A stretch of DNA of 64,000 nt from Chitinimonas sp036961565 (lineage in GTDB: Bacteria > Pseudomonadota > Gammaproteobacteria > Burkholderiales > Chitinimonadaceae): positions 3,274-67,273 of the forward strand of contig NZ_JBAMDD010000021.1 in NCBI RefSeq assembly GCF_036961565.1. Direction: 5' to 3'. Positions within the stretch are counted from its first letter, which is position 1. The number at the start of each line of letters is the position of its first letter. The notes below the pieces were generated by a model. That model did not search any database and had not been told where the DNA came from. It was given only the letters and a program-made list of their open reading frames with translations. Of this stretch, positions 25,231-35,051 are shown piece by piece. Both the position numbers and the translations under genes were made by a program.

Positions 25231-27214
25231 CTTGACGCACAGATCGCGCCTTGCTTGCAGCATCCTGCTCTGGAGCCTGGCGTGTGGAGTGCTGGCCTGG
25301 CTGTCGCTCTATCTATCAAGGCATGGTGGTGGGGTGGCTAGCCTTTGGTTTGCCAACGCCGTTGCCATCGCCAGCCTGTTGCAGCGGCCCTTGGCTGAGT
25401 GGCCAGTGCGTCTGCTGGCGCTTGGCCTGGTCATCACCCTGGCCAATTTGCTGATGGGCAGCAGCTGGTTGCAGGCACTCTGTTTTGCCCCACCCAACCT
25501 GCTGGAGATCGGCGTGGCGGTCTACCTGTTTCAGCGCCATGTGCAGGCCGGGAGTTGGTCGGATAGCCCTAGTAGCCTGCTACGCTGCTTCCTGGCATGC
25601 GGTGTGGTACCCGGCCTGTTCGGCGCCAGCGCGGGGGCACTGGTGCTGCTGGCTAATGATATCGGACCGTTGGCGAAAGTGTGGTCGACCTGGTATGTCA
25701 GCTCGCTGGTGGGGGCGATGACCGTGCTGCCCCTTTGTCTGCAACTGCGGTTTGCCGGGGCGCCTTTCATACTGGCCGAGGTGGTATCCAGACCCACCCT
25801 GGCCTGGCTGTTTGCCTGCCTGAGTTTTCAGGTGCTGGTGCAGCTCAAGATGCCTTACCCCTTGGTGGCCTTGTTGGCTCCCCTGGTCATTGCTGCGGCC
25901 TATCTACCATTTGGCAGCATGGCGTTTGTGGTGGCGATCTGCGCGATCACCCAGTCGCTGTTGATGGGGCTGGGCGCCATGCCCTTGCCACCTCTGACCG
26001 CCGAGTGGCAGCTGCTGCTGGTCTACGCCACCTTGGCACTCACGTTTATTGTGCCCTTGATACTGGCATCGGCGACCCGCCAGAACAGCCTTCGGCAAAT
26101 GGCACTGGTCAGGGCAGAGGCTGCGGCGCACGCGTCGAACCTGCTGCTTGAACAGCACCAGCAACTGCTCGATGAAGCAAGTCGGTTGGCATTGCTGGGT
26201 GCTTGGGAGGAAAGCGTCGATGGACAGTACCACTGGTCCAGGGCGCTGTTTACCTTGCTGGATCAGACGGATAAAACCCCACCAGGCTGGGAGCAACTGC
26301 TACCGCGGTTTGAACCTGAGAGCGCGGCGCTATTGCAGCAGGCGCTGCTGGAGGCACGTACCCAGCAGCGGCCGTGGGATATCGAACTGACCTACCTGGG
26401 GCAGGGCGGGCGCAGAGTGCAACTGCGGCATATAGGCCAAGGGCGTAAGGGCACGGATGGCGTATATCGCTTGTGGGGCGTGGTGCAGGATATTACGGCG
26501 CAGCGAGAGCTGGATGAGCTCAAGAACCACTTTGTTTCTGCCACCAGCCATGAGTTGCGTACGCCCCTGACTGCCCTGCATGGTGCGCTTGAGATGCTGG
26601 CCTATACGCAGGCGAATGCTTTGCCGGCGCAGGCGGCAGACCTGCTGGAAATTGCCCGGCTAAACAGCAGGCGATTGACGCAGCTGATTCAGACCATACT
26701 GGATTTCGAGAAGATCAGGCTGGGCAAGCTGGAGGTGCAACTGACCAGTGTGGATATGCGCGCGCTGACTTTGGCGGTGGTACACGAGTTGAAGCCCTAT
26801 GCAGCCGGCTTCGAAGTCCGTTTCGAGGTGGAGGGGGGCGATGCCCCTGTGTTTGTACGGGCGGATGCCGGCCGAGTGATGCAGATCATGACCAATCTGC
26901 TCTCCAATGCAGCCAAGTTCTCGCTGCAGCACGGGGTGGTCAGCATTGCACTGCACGAAGACGCGAGCGATGTGTACTGGCGGGTAGGCAATGGTGGCGA
27001 GCCCATCTCGGCGGAGATGCAACAGCGCCTGTTCCAACCCTTTAACCAGGGTGATCGCCGCGATGGCCGCCAGCATTATGGTACGGGCCTGGGTTTATCC
27101 ATCAGCCAGGCGATGGCGCATGCGATGCAAGGAGAGATTGCCTGCACCAGCGATACGGAGAACGGCACCGTGTTTACGCTGCGGCTGCCGCGACCGGAGA
27201 TGGAAAAGGCCTGA
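25196..27214 (+). CDS. MASE1-domain sensor histidine kinase
   Basis: The 672-residue kinase has a multi-span MASE1 sensor (about residues 18-300, with GVASLWFANAVAIASLL and APPNLLEIGVAVYLF), a PAS-like linker (WEESVDGQYHWSRALFTLL), HisKA with H452 in SHELRTPLTALHG, and HATPase with NLLSNAAKFS and GTGLGLS. There is no receiver domain. The start is uncertain: the ATG at 25196 overlaps the binding-protein gene by 35 bases, while GTG 25223 gives a shorter overlap. No response regulator is adjacent, so it is orphan or feeds the upstream relay. It ends just before the strong hairpin at 27224. Confidence 0.9.
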   Translation: MPLQCESHRVASLTHRSRLACSILLWSLACGVLAWLSLYLSRHGGGVASLWFANAVAIASLLQRPLAEWPVRLLALGLVITLANLLMGSSWLQALCFAPPNLLEIGVAVYLFQRHVQAGSWSDSPSSLLRCFLACGVVPGLFGASAGALVLLANDIGPLAKVWSTWYVSSLVGAMTVLPLCLQLRFAGAPFILAEVVSRPTLAWLFACLSFQVLVQLKMPYPLVALLAPLVIAAAYLPFGSMAFVVAICAITQSLLMGLGAMPLPPLTAEWQLLLVYATLALTFIVPLILASATRQNSLRQMALVRAEAAAHASNLLLEQHQQLLDEASRLALLGAWEESVDGQYHWSRALFTLLDQTDKTPPGWEQLLPRFEPESAALLQQALLEARTQQRPWDIELTYLGQGGRRVQLRHIGQGRKGTDGVYRLWGVVQDITAQRELDELKNHFVSATSHELRTPLTALHGALEMLAYTQANALPAQAADLLEIARLNSRRLTQLIQTILDFEKIRLGKLEVQLTSVDMRALTLAVVHELKPYAAGFEVRFEVEGGDAPVFVRADAGRVMQIMTNLLSNAAKFSLQHGVVSIALHEDASDVYWRVGNGGEPISAEMQQRLFQPFNQGDRRDGRQHYGTGLGLSISQAMAHAMQGEIACTSDTENGTVFTLRLPRPEMEKA

Positions 27215-27245
27215 GAAAAAAATGGGCCGGCGGTCAGGCCGGCCC
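27215..27245 (-). terminator. intrinsic terminator of the BON gene
   Basis: A perfect 8-bp stem GGGCCGGC (27224-27231)/GCCGGCCC (27238-27245) with a 6-base loop is followed, on the minus strand, by a T-run (the plus-strand A-run at 27216-27222). This is a canonical factor-independent terminator for minus-strand transcription coming from the BON gene. It may also slow plus-strand transcription leaving the MASE1 kinase. Confidence 0.8.
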
Positions 27246-27333
27246 GGAATGCAGACCGAGAGACGGGCGCTCACGATCTCCAGGGAGAGGTGCCGGGCTG
27301 GGTCGCCCCAGACCCGGCGTACTGCGCGCAAAG

Positions 27334-27349
27334 GAGTTCAGTTGAACTC
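27334..27349. repeat. short palindrome in the BON 3' region
   Basis: GAGTTCA-gt-TGAACTC is a perfect 7-bp inverted repeat between the BON stop and the terminator. It could be an RNA hairpin in the 3' untranslated region or a protein site. Confidence 0.45.
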
Positions 27350-27385
27350 GTTACTACCCATGGCTTGCGCCAGGTACTACATCAA

Positions 27386-27733
27386 TCAGTTGGTGGCCGA
27401 CTTCAGTTGCAGCTTGCTGTCGACGCGCTTCACGCCGGCGATGGCCGAGGCGACCTGCATGGCCTTGTCAGCAGCTTCAACCTTGTCGACAGTGCCGGTC
27501 AGGGTAACAACGCCCTGTACGGTGGTGACCTTGACGTCCAGGGCCGACAGGCTCTTTTCGCCCATGATGGCGGCCTTCACCTTGGTGGTGATGGTGGCAT
27601 CGTCCACATATTGACCGGCTTCAGCGGCGGGGCCACCTTGGGGGGCTGGTGCTGCGGCTACATCGGCAGCGATAGCGGGGCCAGCGATCAGCATGGCGGC
27701 AAGCAGGCCTGGCAGCAGATGACGGTTTTGCAT
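27386..27733 (-). CDS. periplasmic BON-domain protein
   Basis: The 115-residue protein has a signal peptide (MQNRHLLPGLLAAMLIAGPAIA-AD) and one BON domain (residues about 42-110: DDATITTKVKAAIMGEKSLSALDVKVTTVQGVVTLTGTV split over two halves). BON domains bind phospholipid or stabilise the envelope; OsmY is the known relative. The ATG at 27733 follows an AAGGA site; an upstream extension is rejected. It is a single-gene unit with its own terminator. The 244 bases upstream, to the GlrR stop, must hold its promoter. Confidence 0.9.
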   Translation of the reverse strand: MQNRHLLPGLLAAMLIAGPAIAADVAAAPAPQGGPAAEAGQYVDDATITTKVKAAIMGEKSLSALDVKVTTVQGVVTLTGTVDKVEAADKAMQVASAIAGVKRVDSKLQLKSATN

Positions 27734-27905
27734 GGTGGAATCCTTTCGAGGTGTTGGGAAAGGCAACGCTAACTTGGCGTTACGTTGTCCACTATTGCAA
27801 TGCCCGTGCCAGGTTTTATTACTCCTTGTATTTCAATGGCTTGCGTTGTTTCATTGCTAGGGCTGGCTGGTTCGGGGATGGCCAGGCCGGCTTGGCTCCC
27901 CTTTT

Positions 27906-27977
27906 CTGTCGCTGATAGGCGACGCCTCTTGGCTGCGGTGATCCAAGTGCCTGAAAACACGAGCACCTGGCCTGTCG

Positions 27978-27992
<15 letters not shown>
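27906..27992. repeat. two near-identical GTCGC-N6-GCGAC hairpin units
   Basis: A 21-base element occurs twice (27906-27926 and 27972-27992) with two mismatches. Each copy folds as GTCGC-N6-GCGAC. The second copy overlaps the GlrR stop codon. They lie 66 bases apart, flanking the hairpin at 27943-27970, in the region between glrR and the BON gene. Confidence 0.6.
27943..27970 (-). terminator. candidate terminator after glrR
   Basis: CCAAGTGC (27943-27950) pairs with GCACCTGG (27963-27970), with one G-T pair, 8 bases beyond the glrR stop on the minus strand. The loop, not the tail, holds the T-run, so termination strength is uncertain. Confidence 0.4.
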
Positions 27993-29332
<1,340 letters not shown>

Positions 29333-29336
<4 letters not shown>

Positions 29337-29854
29337 GGCCGGGCTCCTTGGCGTGGTGCGGGCGTCAGGCTGCGCTCTATGGCCTTGAGGGCTTCCAGTT
29401 TCTCGTTCAGCTGATCGAGTTTCTTCTGTTGCTCGCGCTGCAATTGCAGTTGTTTGTCCAATTGTTCCTCCTGCTTGCGCTGTTCGCTCAACTGGCTTAG
29501 CAACAATCTGGCCAGGGGCTGCAGTGCCTGCGCTTCGGCGCGGCTGTCGCGTAGCAGCGCCTCCAGCAGCGTGGTGGCACGGGCGGCATCGTTGCCGTTG
29601 CGGTTGTGCAGCAGCAGCAGTGCCAGCTCCATGCTGGTGGCCGGGCTGGCGGGCGCCACGCCCAGGCGGGCTGCTTCCTTGGCCAGTTCGGCGGCGTTGT
29701 ACTGCCGCAGGTTGTCGTGATAACCCACTGCCAGGCGTACGGCCTGGCTGGCGGGGTCGAGCTCGCGCACGGGTATGCGTACTTCCTTGACCGGCAGGGC
29801 ACAGGCCGCCAGGACAAGGCAACTCAGGATTGAGCAAATAGGTTTAGTTTTCAT
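29333..29854 (-). CDS. qseG: QseG-like lipoprotein
   Basis: The 173-residue protein begins MKTKPICSILSCLVLAAC, a signal with a lipobox (LAAC) and Cys at residue 18. A helical body follows, with a predicted coiled coil at the C-terminus rich in Q, K, L and E (LSEQRKQEEQLDKQLQLQREQ). It lies between the kinase (11-base overlap) and the regulator (4-base overlap), the position of QseG/YfhG. In enterobacteria that lipoprotein contacts the kinase from the periplasm or outer membrane and modulates it. Sequence divergence is high, so the name rests on size, lipobox and context. Confidence 0.8.
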
Positions 29855-31265
29855 CGGGTAGTTCGATTCTGAAACAGGTGCCGGGTTCATGCGGCAGCAG
29901 CAATACCTGACCGCCGTGGGCCTGCAGGTATTCCTGGACGATAGAAAGGCCTATGCCGCTGCCGTGACGTGCAGCCGGCGGCTGGTGCTGGCCCTGGTAG
30001 AAGGGCTCGAAGATGCGGGGGCGATCCTGTTCGGCAATGCCGGGGCCTTGGTCGCTGATATCGATCTGTATGTGCTTGCCGCTGCGCCGGAGCGAAAGCC
30101 CGATACTGCCGCCCTGGGGGCTGAAGCGTATGGCGTTGGAGAGCAGATTGCCGAGGGCGATGGCCAGCTTGTCAGCGTCTACCCGTGCGTTCAGCGTGGG
30201 GCCGTCTATCTCGGGCTTGAGCTGGCGGGCCTGCCATTGCAGGCGCTGGGTATCCACCACCTTCTCCAGCAAGGCCCGCAGATCGCAAGGGGCTAGGTTG
30301 AGTTGGCGGGCCTCGAAGGCGGCGGCATGAAAACGCAGCAGATCTTCTATCTGCTGCTGCAGGGCCACCACATTCTGCGCCAGGATGCCGGCTACCTCGC
30401 GCTGCTGCTCGGTCAGGGGCCCGGCGATTTCGTCCTCCAGCAGCGCTACGCCCTCACGCAAGGCCGCCAGGGGGGTCTTCAGCTCGTGTGAGATATGGCG
30501 CAGGAAGCGCGTTTTGTCAGCATCCAGCTCTGCCAGGCGCAAGCGCAGCCAGTCCAGCCTCTGGCCCAGTCGGCGCAGGTCGGCGGGGCCACGGATATCG
30601 ATGGCGCGGTCCAGCTGGTTCTCACCCAGGCTCAGTATGGCGCCTTCCAGCTGGCGCAGGGGCCGCGCCAGCCACAGGCCGAAGATCAGGGCCAGCAGGA
30701 TGGCCAGCAGCAGGGCGGCCAGCAGTTGCCCGCTGAGCCGCAGCCGGCCCTCTTCCAAGCCGCTGAGCAGGTCGGCATTGCGGTGTTCGAGGTCATTGCG
30801 CACGGCACCTGCCAACTGGCTGTTGAGTTGGGCCAGTGCCTTGAATTCGGTGGAAAGCAGGGCCTCATGCCGGCGGGTAGGCTTGGTCGGCTTGGCCAGA
30901 TAGTCGTCAATGCGTGCCTGCTGCTGGCGCCAGCGGTTTGCCACCTCCTGGTCAGCCAGCCCGGCTTCCAGCCGTTGCAGCGCGGCCAGGCTGTCGCGCA
31001 GGGCTTCGTCATAACGCAGGCGGATATTGGGGTCGTCCAGGACCAGGAATTGCCGTGCTGCCCGCTCCATGGTGACGCTGCGTTCGGCCAACAACTGCGC
31101 GTCGGCACTCAGCTGCACGGCGTGTGCGGCGCCGCCCCGGCTCTGCTTGACCAGGGATTCCAGCGTGAGCAGCGCGCTCAGGGAGGCGGCGCCCAGCAAG
31201 CCGGCCAGGAGCAGGAAGGCCAGCAGCAGCAGTTGGCGAAAAGAGGGGCGTAGGCGAGCAAGCAT
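29844..31265 (-). CDS. glrK: sensor histidine kinase GlrK/QseE-like
   Basis: The 473-residue kinase has a first membrane helix (LLLLAFLLLAGLLGAASLSAL), a four-helix-type periplasmic region, a second helix (LLAALLLAILLALIFGLWL), a HAMP linker, HisKA with H260 in HISHELKTPLAALREG, and HATPase (NLLSNAIRFSPQGG; DQGPGIAEQDR; GSGIGLSIVQEYLQ). It phosphorylates the downstream GlrR. The C-terminus overlaps qseG. Length and domain order match the family, and the operon order supports the assignment. Confidence 0.92.
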   Translation of the reverse strand: MLARLRPSFRQLLLLAFLLLAGLLGAASLSALLTLESLVKQSRGGAAHAVQLSADAQLLAERSVTMERAARQFLVLDDPNIRLRYDEALRDSLAALQRLEAGLADQEVANRWRQQQARIDDYLAKPTKPTRRHEALLSTEFKALAQLNSQLAGAVRNDLEHRNADLLSGLEEGRLRLSGQLLAALLLAILLALIFGLWLARPLRQLEGAILSLGENQLDRAIDIRGPADLRRLGQRLDWLRLRLAELDADKTRFLRHISHELKTPLAALREGVALLEDEIAGPLTEQQREVAGILAQNVVALQQQIEDLLRFHAAAFEARQLNLAPCDLRALLEKVVDTQRLQWQARQLKPEIDGPTLNARVDADKLAIALGNLLSNAIRFSPQGGSIGLSLRRSGKHIQIDISDQGPGIAEQDRPRIFEPFYQGQHQPPAARHGSGIGLSIVQEYLQAHGGQVLLLPHEPGTCFRIELPDEN

Positions 31266-31628
31266 GGGTTTATGTAGATGGCATGGCCAGCAGGATGATG
31301 CCTGCTTCGGCGCGGGAGGGGAAATGCCATGTCTGTTCCGGGCCAGCGGCTGCCCATGAATAGCAGCGAAGTGGCGTGCGCTTTGCGCGCCATGCTTGAA
31401 CAGTATTTATGCTTATGTCATATTATGGTCAGCGAGACCACTTTGAACAGGTAACTGGGTAAGCAAAATGCGCGTGGGGTTGATGCCGGTTATCGGCAGG
31501 CTTTGAATGCGCACATTATCTGGTTCTATTGTGGTATTGGCAAATAACACCAGTTTGAGGCTGGTGTCTCGTTTGCCGCATTTTTTTGTCCATTTGAGAT
31601 ACCAATGAAAAACCAATCAGGAGGCATC
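31266..31628. other. 363-base divergent intergenic region
   Basis: This gap separates glrK (minus) from the LPMO gene (plus), so it should hold both promoters. It is more AT-rich than its surroundings from about 31390 on. No gene, RNA or clear palindrome was recognised. A weak sigma-70 candidate is TTGAAC (31396-31401)-17-CATATT (31419-31424) reading toward the LPMO, which would leave a leader of about 200 bases. Confidence 0.5.
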
Positions 31629-32825
31629 ATGCAGGCAACTCCCTTACTCAGCCGTGCCGGACTGGGCTCTGCCCTGGCGGCAATGGCCGCACCACTCTGC
31701 GCCAGCTTGGTCAGCCAGGCAGCCTTGGCGCACGGCGCCATGGCGGTGCCGGTGGACCGGGTCTACAACTGTTTTCAGGAAGGGCCGGAGAACCCCAGGT
31801 CAGCAGCCTGCAAGGCTGCCAAGTCAGTTGGCGGCACCCAGGCTTTCTATGACTGGAACGGTGTGAACCAGGCCAATGCCAACGACCAGCACCAGGCCTT
31901 GATCCCCGATGGCAAGCTGTGTGGTGCGGGCAAGGATGTCTACAAGGGCTTCAATCTGGCGCGTGATGACTGGCCCGCTACCAATATCGCCCCCAATGCC
32001 AACGGCCAGTTCGACTTCCTCTACAAGGCTACGGCACCGCACGCCACCAAGTCGTTCAAGTTCTTTGTCACCAAATCGGGCTACAACCCCGGCATGGCGC
32101 TGAAGTGGTCTGATCTGGAGAGCCAGCCATTTTGTAACATTACCAATACCACCCTGGTAAATGGTCATTACAAGATGAGCTGTACCTTGCCCCAGGGCAA
32201 GTCGGGCCGCCACGTGATCTACAGCATCTGGCAACGCGCCGACAGTACAGAGGCTTTCTACTCCTGCATGGACGTGAACTTTGGCGGCGCCACCACGCCG
32301 TCCACCTGGAAGGAAATCGGCCAGGTGCGGGCACAGCAGGATCTGGCAGTGAACACCAAGGTCACCTTCCGTCTGTTCGATCCCGCGTTCAAGGATCTGG
32401 AAAGCCACAGCATCACCCTGGCCAGTGGCATGACAGGAGCCAGCCAGTGGCCTTATCACTTGGCCCAGAAGGTCAACGCCGCATCGCAGTACGTGAAGGT
32501 GGGTGTGCTGGGTAACGGTGGCAATATCACGCCGGTGCAAAGCAGCATGGAAAACCGTGTCTACGAGCGCAGTACCGTTACCCAGGACTACAGCTTCGAG
32601 ATCGACATCAGTACCGGTGGCGATGGTGGTGGTACCGGGCCGGTGGATTACGTCTATCCGGCGGGCATTGCCAACTACAAGGCCGGCACCGTGGTGCAAG
32701 GCAGCGACGGCAAGCGTTACCAGTGCAAGCCTTTCCCCTATTCGGGTTGGTGCACCCAGTCGCCGCCCCATTACGGCCCGCCTGCAGGGTCGCATTGGCA
32801 GGATGCCTGGACCTTGATGAAGTAA
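31629..32825 (+). CDS. GbpA-like chitin-active lytic polysaccharide monooxygenase (AA10)
   Basis: The 398-residue protein is exported: its signal ends SQAALA, leaving His35 as the mature N-terminus. The copper histidine brace is formed by H35 and H138 (ATAPHATKSF), with the axial Phe in DSTEAFYSCMDVNF. A GbpA-type second domain follows (about residues 205-325). The last part is a C-terminal chitin-binding module (YKAGTVVQGSDGKRYQCKP... WCTQSPPHY... HWQDAW). It oxidatively cleaves crystalline chitin and may aid surface attachment. The ATG at 31629 has AGGAGG at 6 bases; the ATG at 31605 lies upstream of that site and is rejected. Monocistronic, ended by two strong hairpins. Confidence 0.94.
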   Translation: MQATPLLSRAGLGSALAAMAAPLCASLVSQAALAHGAMAVPVDRVYNCFQEGPENPRSAACKAAKSVGGTQAFYDWNGVNQANANDQHQALIPDGKLCGAGKDVYKGFNLARDDWPATNIAPNANGQFDFLYKATAPHATKSFKFFVTKSGYNPGMALKWSDLESQPFCNITNTTLVNGHYKMSCTLPQGKSGRHVIYSIWQRADSTEAFYSCMDVNFGGATTPSTWKEIGQVRAQQDLAVNTKVTFRLFDPAFKDLESHSITLASGMTGASQWPYHLAQKVNAASQYVKVGVLGNGGNITPVQSSMENRVYERSTVTQDYSFEIDISTGGDGGGTGPVDYVYPAGIANYKAGTVVQGSDGKRYQCKPFPYSGWCTQSPPHYGPPAGSHWQDAWTLMK

Positions 32826-32833
32826 GGTGACTG

Positions 32834-32851
32834 CCGCTGCCGTGGCAGCGG
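32834..32851 (+). terminator. hairpin just after the LPMO gene
   Basis: CCGCTGCC-gt-GGCAGCGG is a perfect 8-bp inverted repeat 9 bases after the LPMO stop, followed by TGTGTTTG. It is a plausible terminator with a poor T-tract. Confidence 0.55.
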
Positions 32852-32874
32852 TGTGTTTGAGCTACAGCCATCAA

Positions 32875-32912
32875 CAGTGCGGCCTGATCACGGAAGTGAA
32901 CAGGCCGCACTG
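32875..32912. terminator. 12-bp perfect hairpin between convergent genes
   Basis: CAGTGCGGCCTG (32875-32886) and CAGGCCGCACTG (32901-32912) form a perfect 12-bp stem with a 14-base loop, followed by CTTGTTTA on the plus strand. It lies between the convergent LPMO and LytTR genes and probably ends transcription from both. Confidence 0.7.
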
Positions 32913-32927
32913 CTTGTTTAGGGGCGC

Positions 32928-33743
32928 TTACATCTGCTTGAACAGATGCAGGTAGGCGCGGCTGACCACCAGTTGGTCGGGGCGGGTCTTGAGCTTGACC
33001 AGGGTACGGCCGCGAAAATCACGCACTGTCCCCGCAATATGCCTGACTGCGACGATGGTGCCACGGTGTACCTGCCAGAAGCGGGCGGGGTCCAGTCCGT
33101 CTAGCAGTTCACGCAGCGGGGTGCGTATCAGTGACTCGCCGTCGGCGGTAAAGACGCTGACGTATTTGTCGCGCGCTTCGAAATACACCACCTCATCCAC
33201 CGCGATCAGGCGTGTCTCGTTGCCGTGGGCTGCCCGTATCCATTCCAGCCGCGGGCTGCCAGGGGCGGGTTGGCCTAGCAGGCCAGCCAGCTTGGCCAGC
33301 AGTTCGGGATCGGGGCCGGCGCCGGGACCGAGACCGGAACCGGAACCGGCCATGGGGCTGCCGGTATGTCGTTCGTCGCCCAACTGGCGTTTCAGTTTGT
33401 CCAGCGTCTTGCCCAGGCGCTCCCGGCTGGGGGGCTTGAGCAGGTAGTCCACTGCCTCACGCTCAAAGGCATCAACCGCGTACTGGTCGTAGGCTGTGAC
33501 AAACACCATATGCGGGGCTGCGTCGGCGTCCACCAGCCGGCTCGCCACCTCCAGGCCGTTCAGGCCGGGCATGCGGATATCCAGGAAGGCAATATCCGGT
33601 GCCGTCTCATCTATCAGCCTCAGCGCGTCCACACCGTTGTACGCCAAGGCCACGATCTTGAGCTCAGGCCACAGCTCGGCCAGCTCGGTCTTGAGGAATT
33701 CGGCCAGGGCAATTTCGTCGTCGGCAATCAGGGCGGTGGGCAT
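32928..33743 (-). CDS. LytTR-family response regulator
   Basis: The 271-residue regulator has a receiver domain (acidic DDE at residues 8-10, D55 in IAFLDIRMPGLNG, K in YLLKPPS) and a C-terminal LytTR DNA-binding domain (LIAVDEVVYFEARDKYVSVFTADGESLIRTPLREL, RFWQVHRGTIVAV). A G/P-rich linker (GSGSGLGPGAGPDPE) joins them. It is the AlgR/LytR type. The kinase gene lies 35 bases upstream on the same strand, so they form a two-component operon. Confidence 0.93.
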   Translation of the reverse strand: MPTALIADDEIALAEFLKTELAELWPELKIVALAYNGVDALRLIDETAPDIAFLDIRMPGLNGLEVASRLVDADAAPHMVFVTAYDQYAVDAFEREAVDYLLKPPSRERLGKTLDKLKRQLGDERHTGSPMAGSGSGLGPGAGPDPELLAKLAGLLGQPAPGSPRLEWIRAAHGNETRLIAVDEVVYFEARDKYVSVFTADGESLIRTPLRELLDGLDPARFWQVHRGTIVAVRHIAGTVRDFRGRTLVKLKTRPDQLVVSRAYLHLFKQM

Positions 33744-33778
33744 GGTGTGGCGCGCGGTGTGGGCTGTTCTCTATCTTA

Positions 33779-34972
33779 CTATGGCTGCGGCCCGCGCTTG
33801 CCCGCGCTGCCGTCCAATGGCAGGCGCAGTGTGGCGCGGACGCCGCTGGGTTGCTGGTCGGCCAGGGTAATGCCGCCAGCCGTGCCATACAGTGTCGCCA
33901 GTCGCTCGCGCAGATTGGCCAGGCCTACGCCGCCGCCAGGGCGTGGCTTGGCAGCGGGGTTAAAGCCCTCGCCATCATCGGCGACCTCGATCAGCAGGGT
34001 ATCGCCTTGTTGAGCGACGGTGAGTGTGATGGTGCCGCCCGCGATGCGCGGCTCCAGGCCGTGCTGTATGGCGTTCTCCACCAGGGGCTGCAGCAGCATG
34101 GGCGGGATGGCGATGGCGCCCAGCTCGGGTGGGCACTGTAGCTGATAGCTCAGGCGCTGGCCCATGCGTACCTGCATCAAATCCAGGTAGGCGCGCACGG
34201 TCTCCAGTTCATGATCCAGCCGGGTCTCGGCCTCGCGGCTGGCCGACAGGCTGGTCCGCAGGTAATCGATCAGGCGTTCCAGCAGCAGGCGGGCTTTGTC
34301 GGGTGCGGGCGCAATCAGGCCTACTGCATTGGCCAGGGTGTTATAGAGGAAATGCGGCTCGATTTGGGCCTGCAACATGCGGAGTTGCGCTTCCAGTGCC
34401 CTGCGTTCTGCGTCCAGGGCCTTCTGTGTCTGTTCGGCGAGTGCCATTTCGGCCTTGACCTGCCGGTCACGTGCCACAAACAAGGCACACAAGATGGCTG
34501 ACATGCCCAGCGAGAAAACCAGTATGGTCCTGACGCCCTGGGCGCTGAAGATATAGCGCCGGGCCGCATCCATATCGAGCACGGCCAGGCCGACGGCATA
34601 GCCCAGGAATACGCCCAGTACCGGGACCAGCATGAAGTAGAGGTAGCGCAGCCAGGTGGGTAGCTTGTGCAGCATGCTGCCCAGCAGCATGCCAGACAGA
34701 TCGAACAGGCCATGGATAGTGAAGCCTATGGTCTGGGTCAGCACAAAATTGACGTAAAAATAGCGCCACGGATTGCTGGGCAGAGAGAACATCAGCCCCA
34801 CGCTCATCAAGGTGCAGCCGATCAGGCTGTTCCAGATAAAGGTGTAGAGCAGATCTCGGGCTGTGCTATGCGGCCAGCGCTTGAAGTAGGGGATCAGCTC
34901 CAGCGGGTGCCAGCTGAGGCCGGCCTCCAGGCTGTTGCAACTGCTTGCTGCGGTGTGAGGATTGCTGCGCAT
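33779..34972 (-). CDS. LytS/AlgZ-type sensor histidine kinase
   Basis: The 397-residue protein has four to five membrane helices in the first 170 residues, a coiled coil (ARDRQVKAEMALAEQTQKAL) and a His_kinase domain (PF06580) with H207 in QAQIEPHFLYNTLANAVGL. The HATPase has NAIQHGLEPR and DDGEGFNP. It pairs with the LytTR regulator downstream. AlgZ/AlgR-type pairs control surface polymers, motility or autolysis; the signal here is unknown. Confidence 0.92.
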   Translation of the reverse strand: MRSNPHTAASSCNSLEAGLSWHPLELIPYFKRWPHSTARDLLYTFIWNSLIGCTLMSVGLMFSLPSNPWRYFYVNFVLTQTIGFTIHGLFDLSGMLLGSMLHKLPTWLRYLYFMLVPVLGVFLGYAVGLAVLDMDAARRYIFSAQGVRTILVFSLGMSAILCALFVARDRQVKAEMALAEQTQKALDAERRALEAQLRMLQAQIEPHFLYNTLANAVGLIAPAPDKARLLLERLIDYLRTSLSASREAETRLDHELETVRAYLDLMQVRMGQRLSYQLQCPPELGAIAIPPMLLQPLVENAIQHGLEPRIAGGTITLTVAQQGDTLLIEVADDGEGFNPAAKPRPGGGVGLANLRERLATLYGTAGGITLADQQPSGVRATLRLPLDGSAGKRGPQP

Positions 34973-35051
34973 GGCGATTCCTGGGGGCTTGTTATGTGCT
35001 CAGTTTATGGCTTGGTAGTGACGGACTTTCATCCCGGGTTCTTGGCGGCGC

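Noticed and set aside
29337..29837. A long N-terminal extension of the GlrR gene
   Set aside because: The extension is the reverse-frame shadow of the QseG lipoprotein gene. The ATG at 29336 starts exactly at the receiver domain and overlaps the lipoprotein stop.
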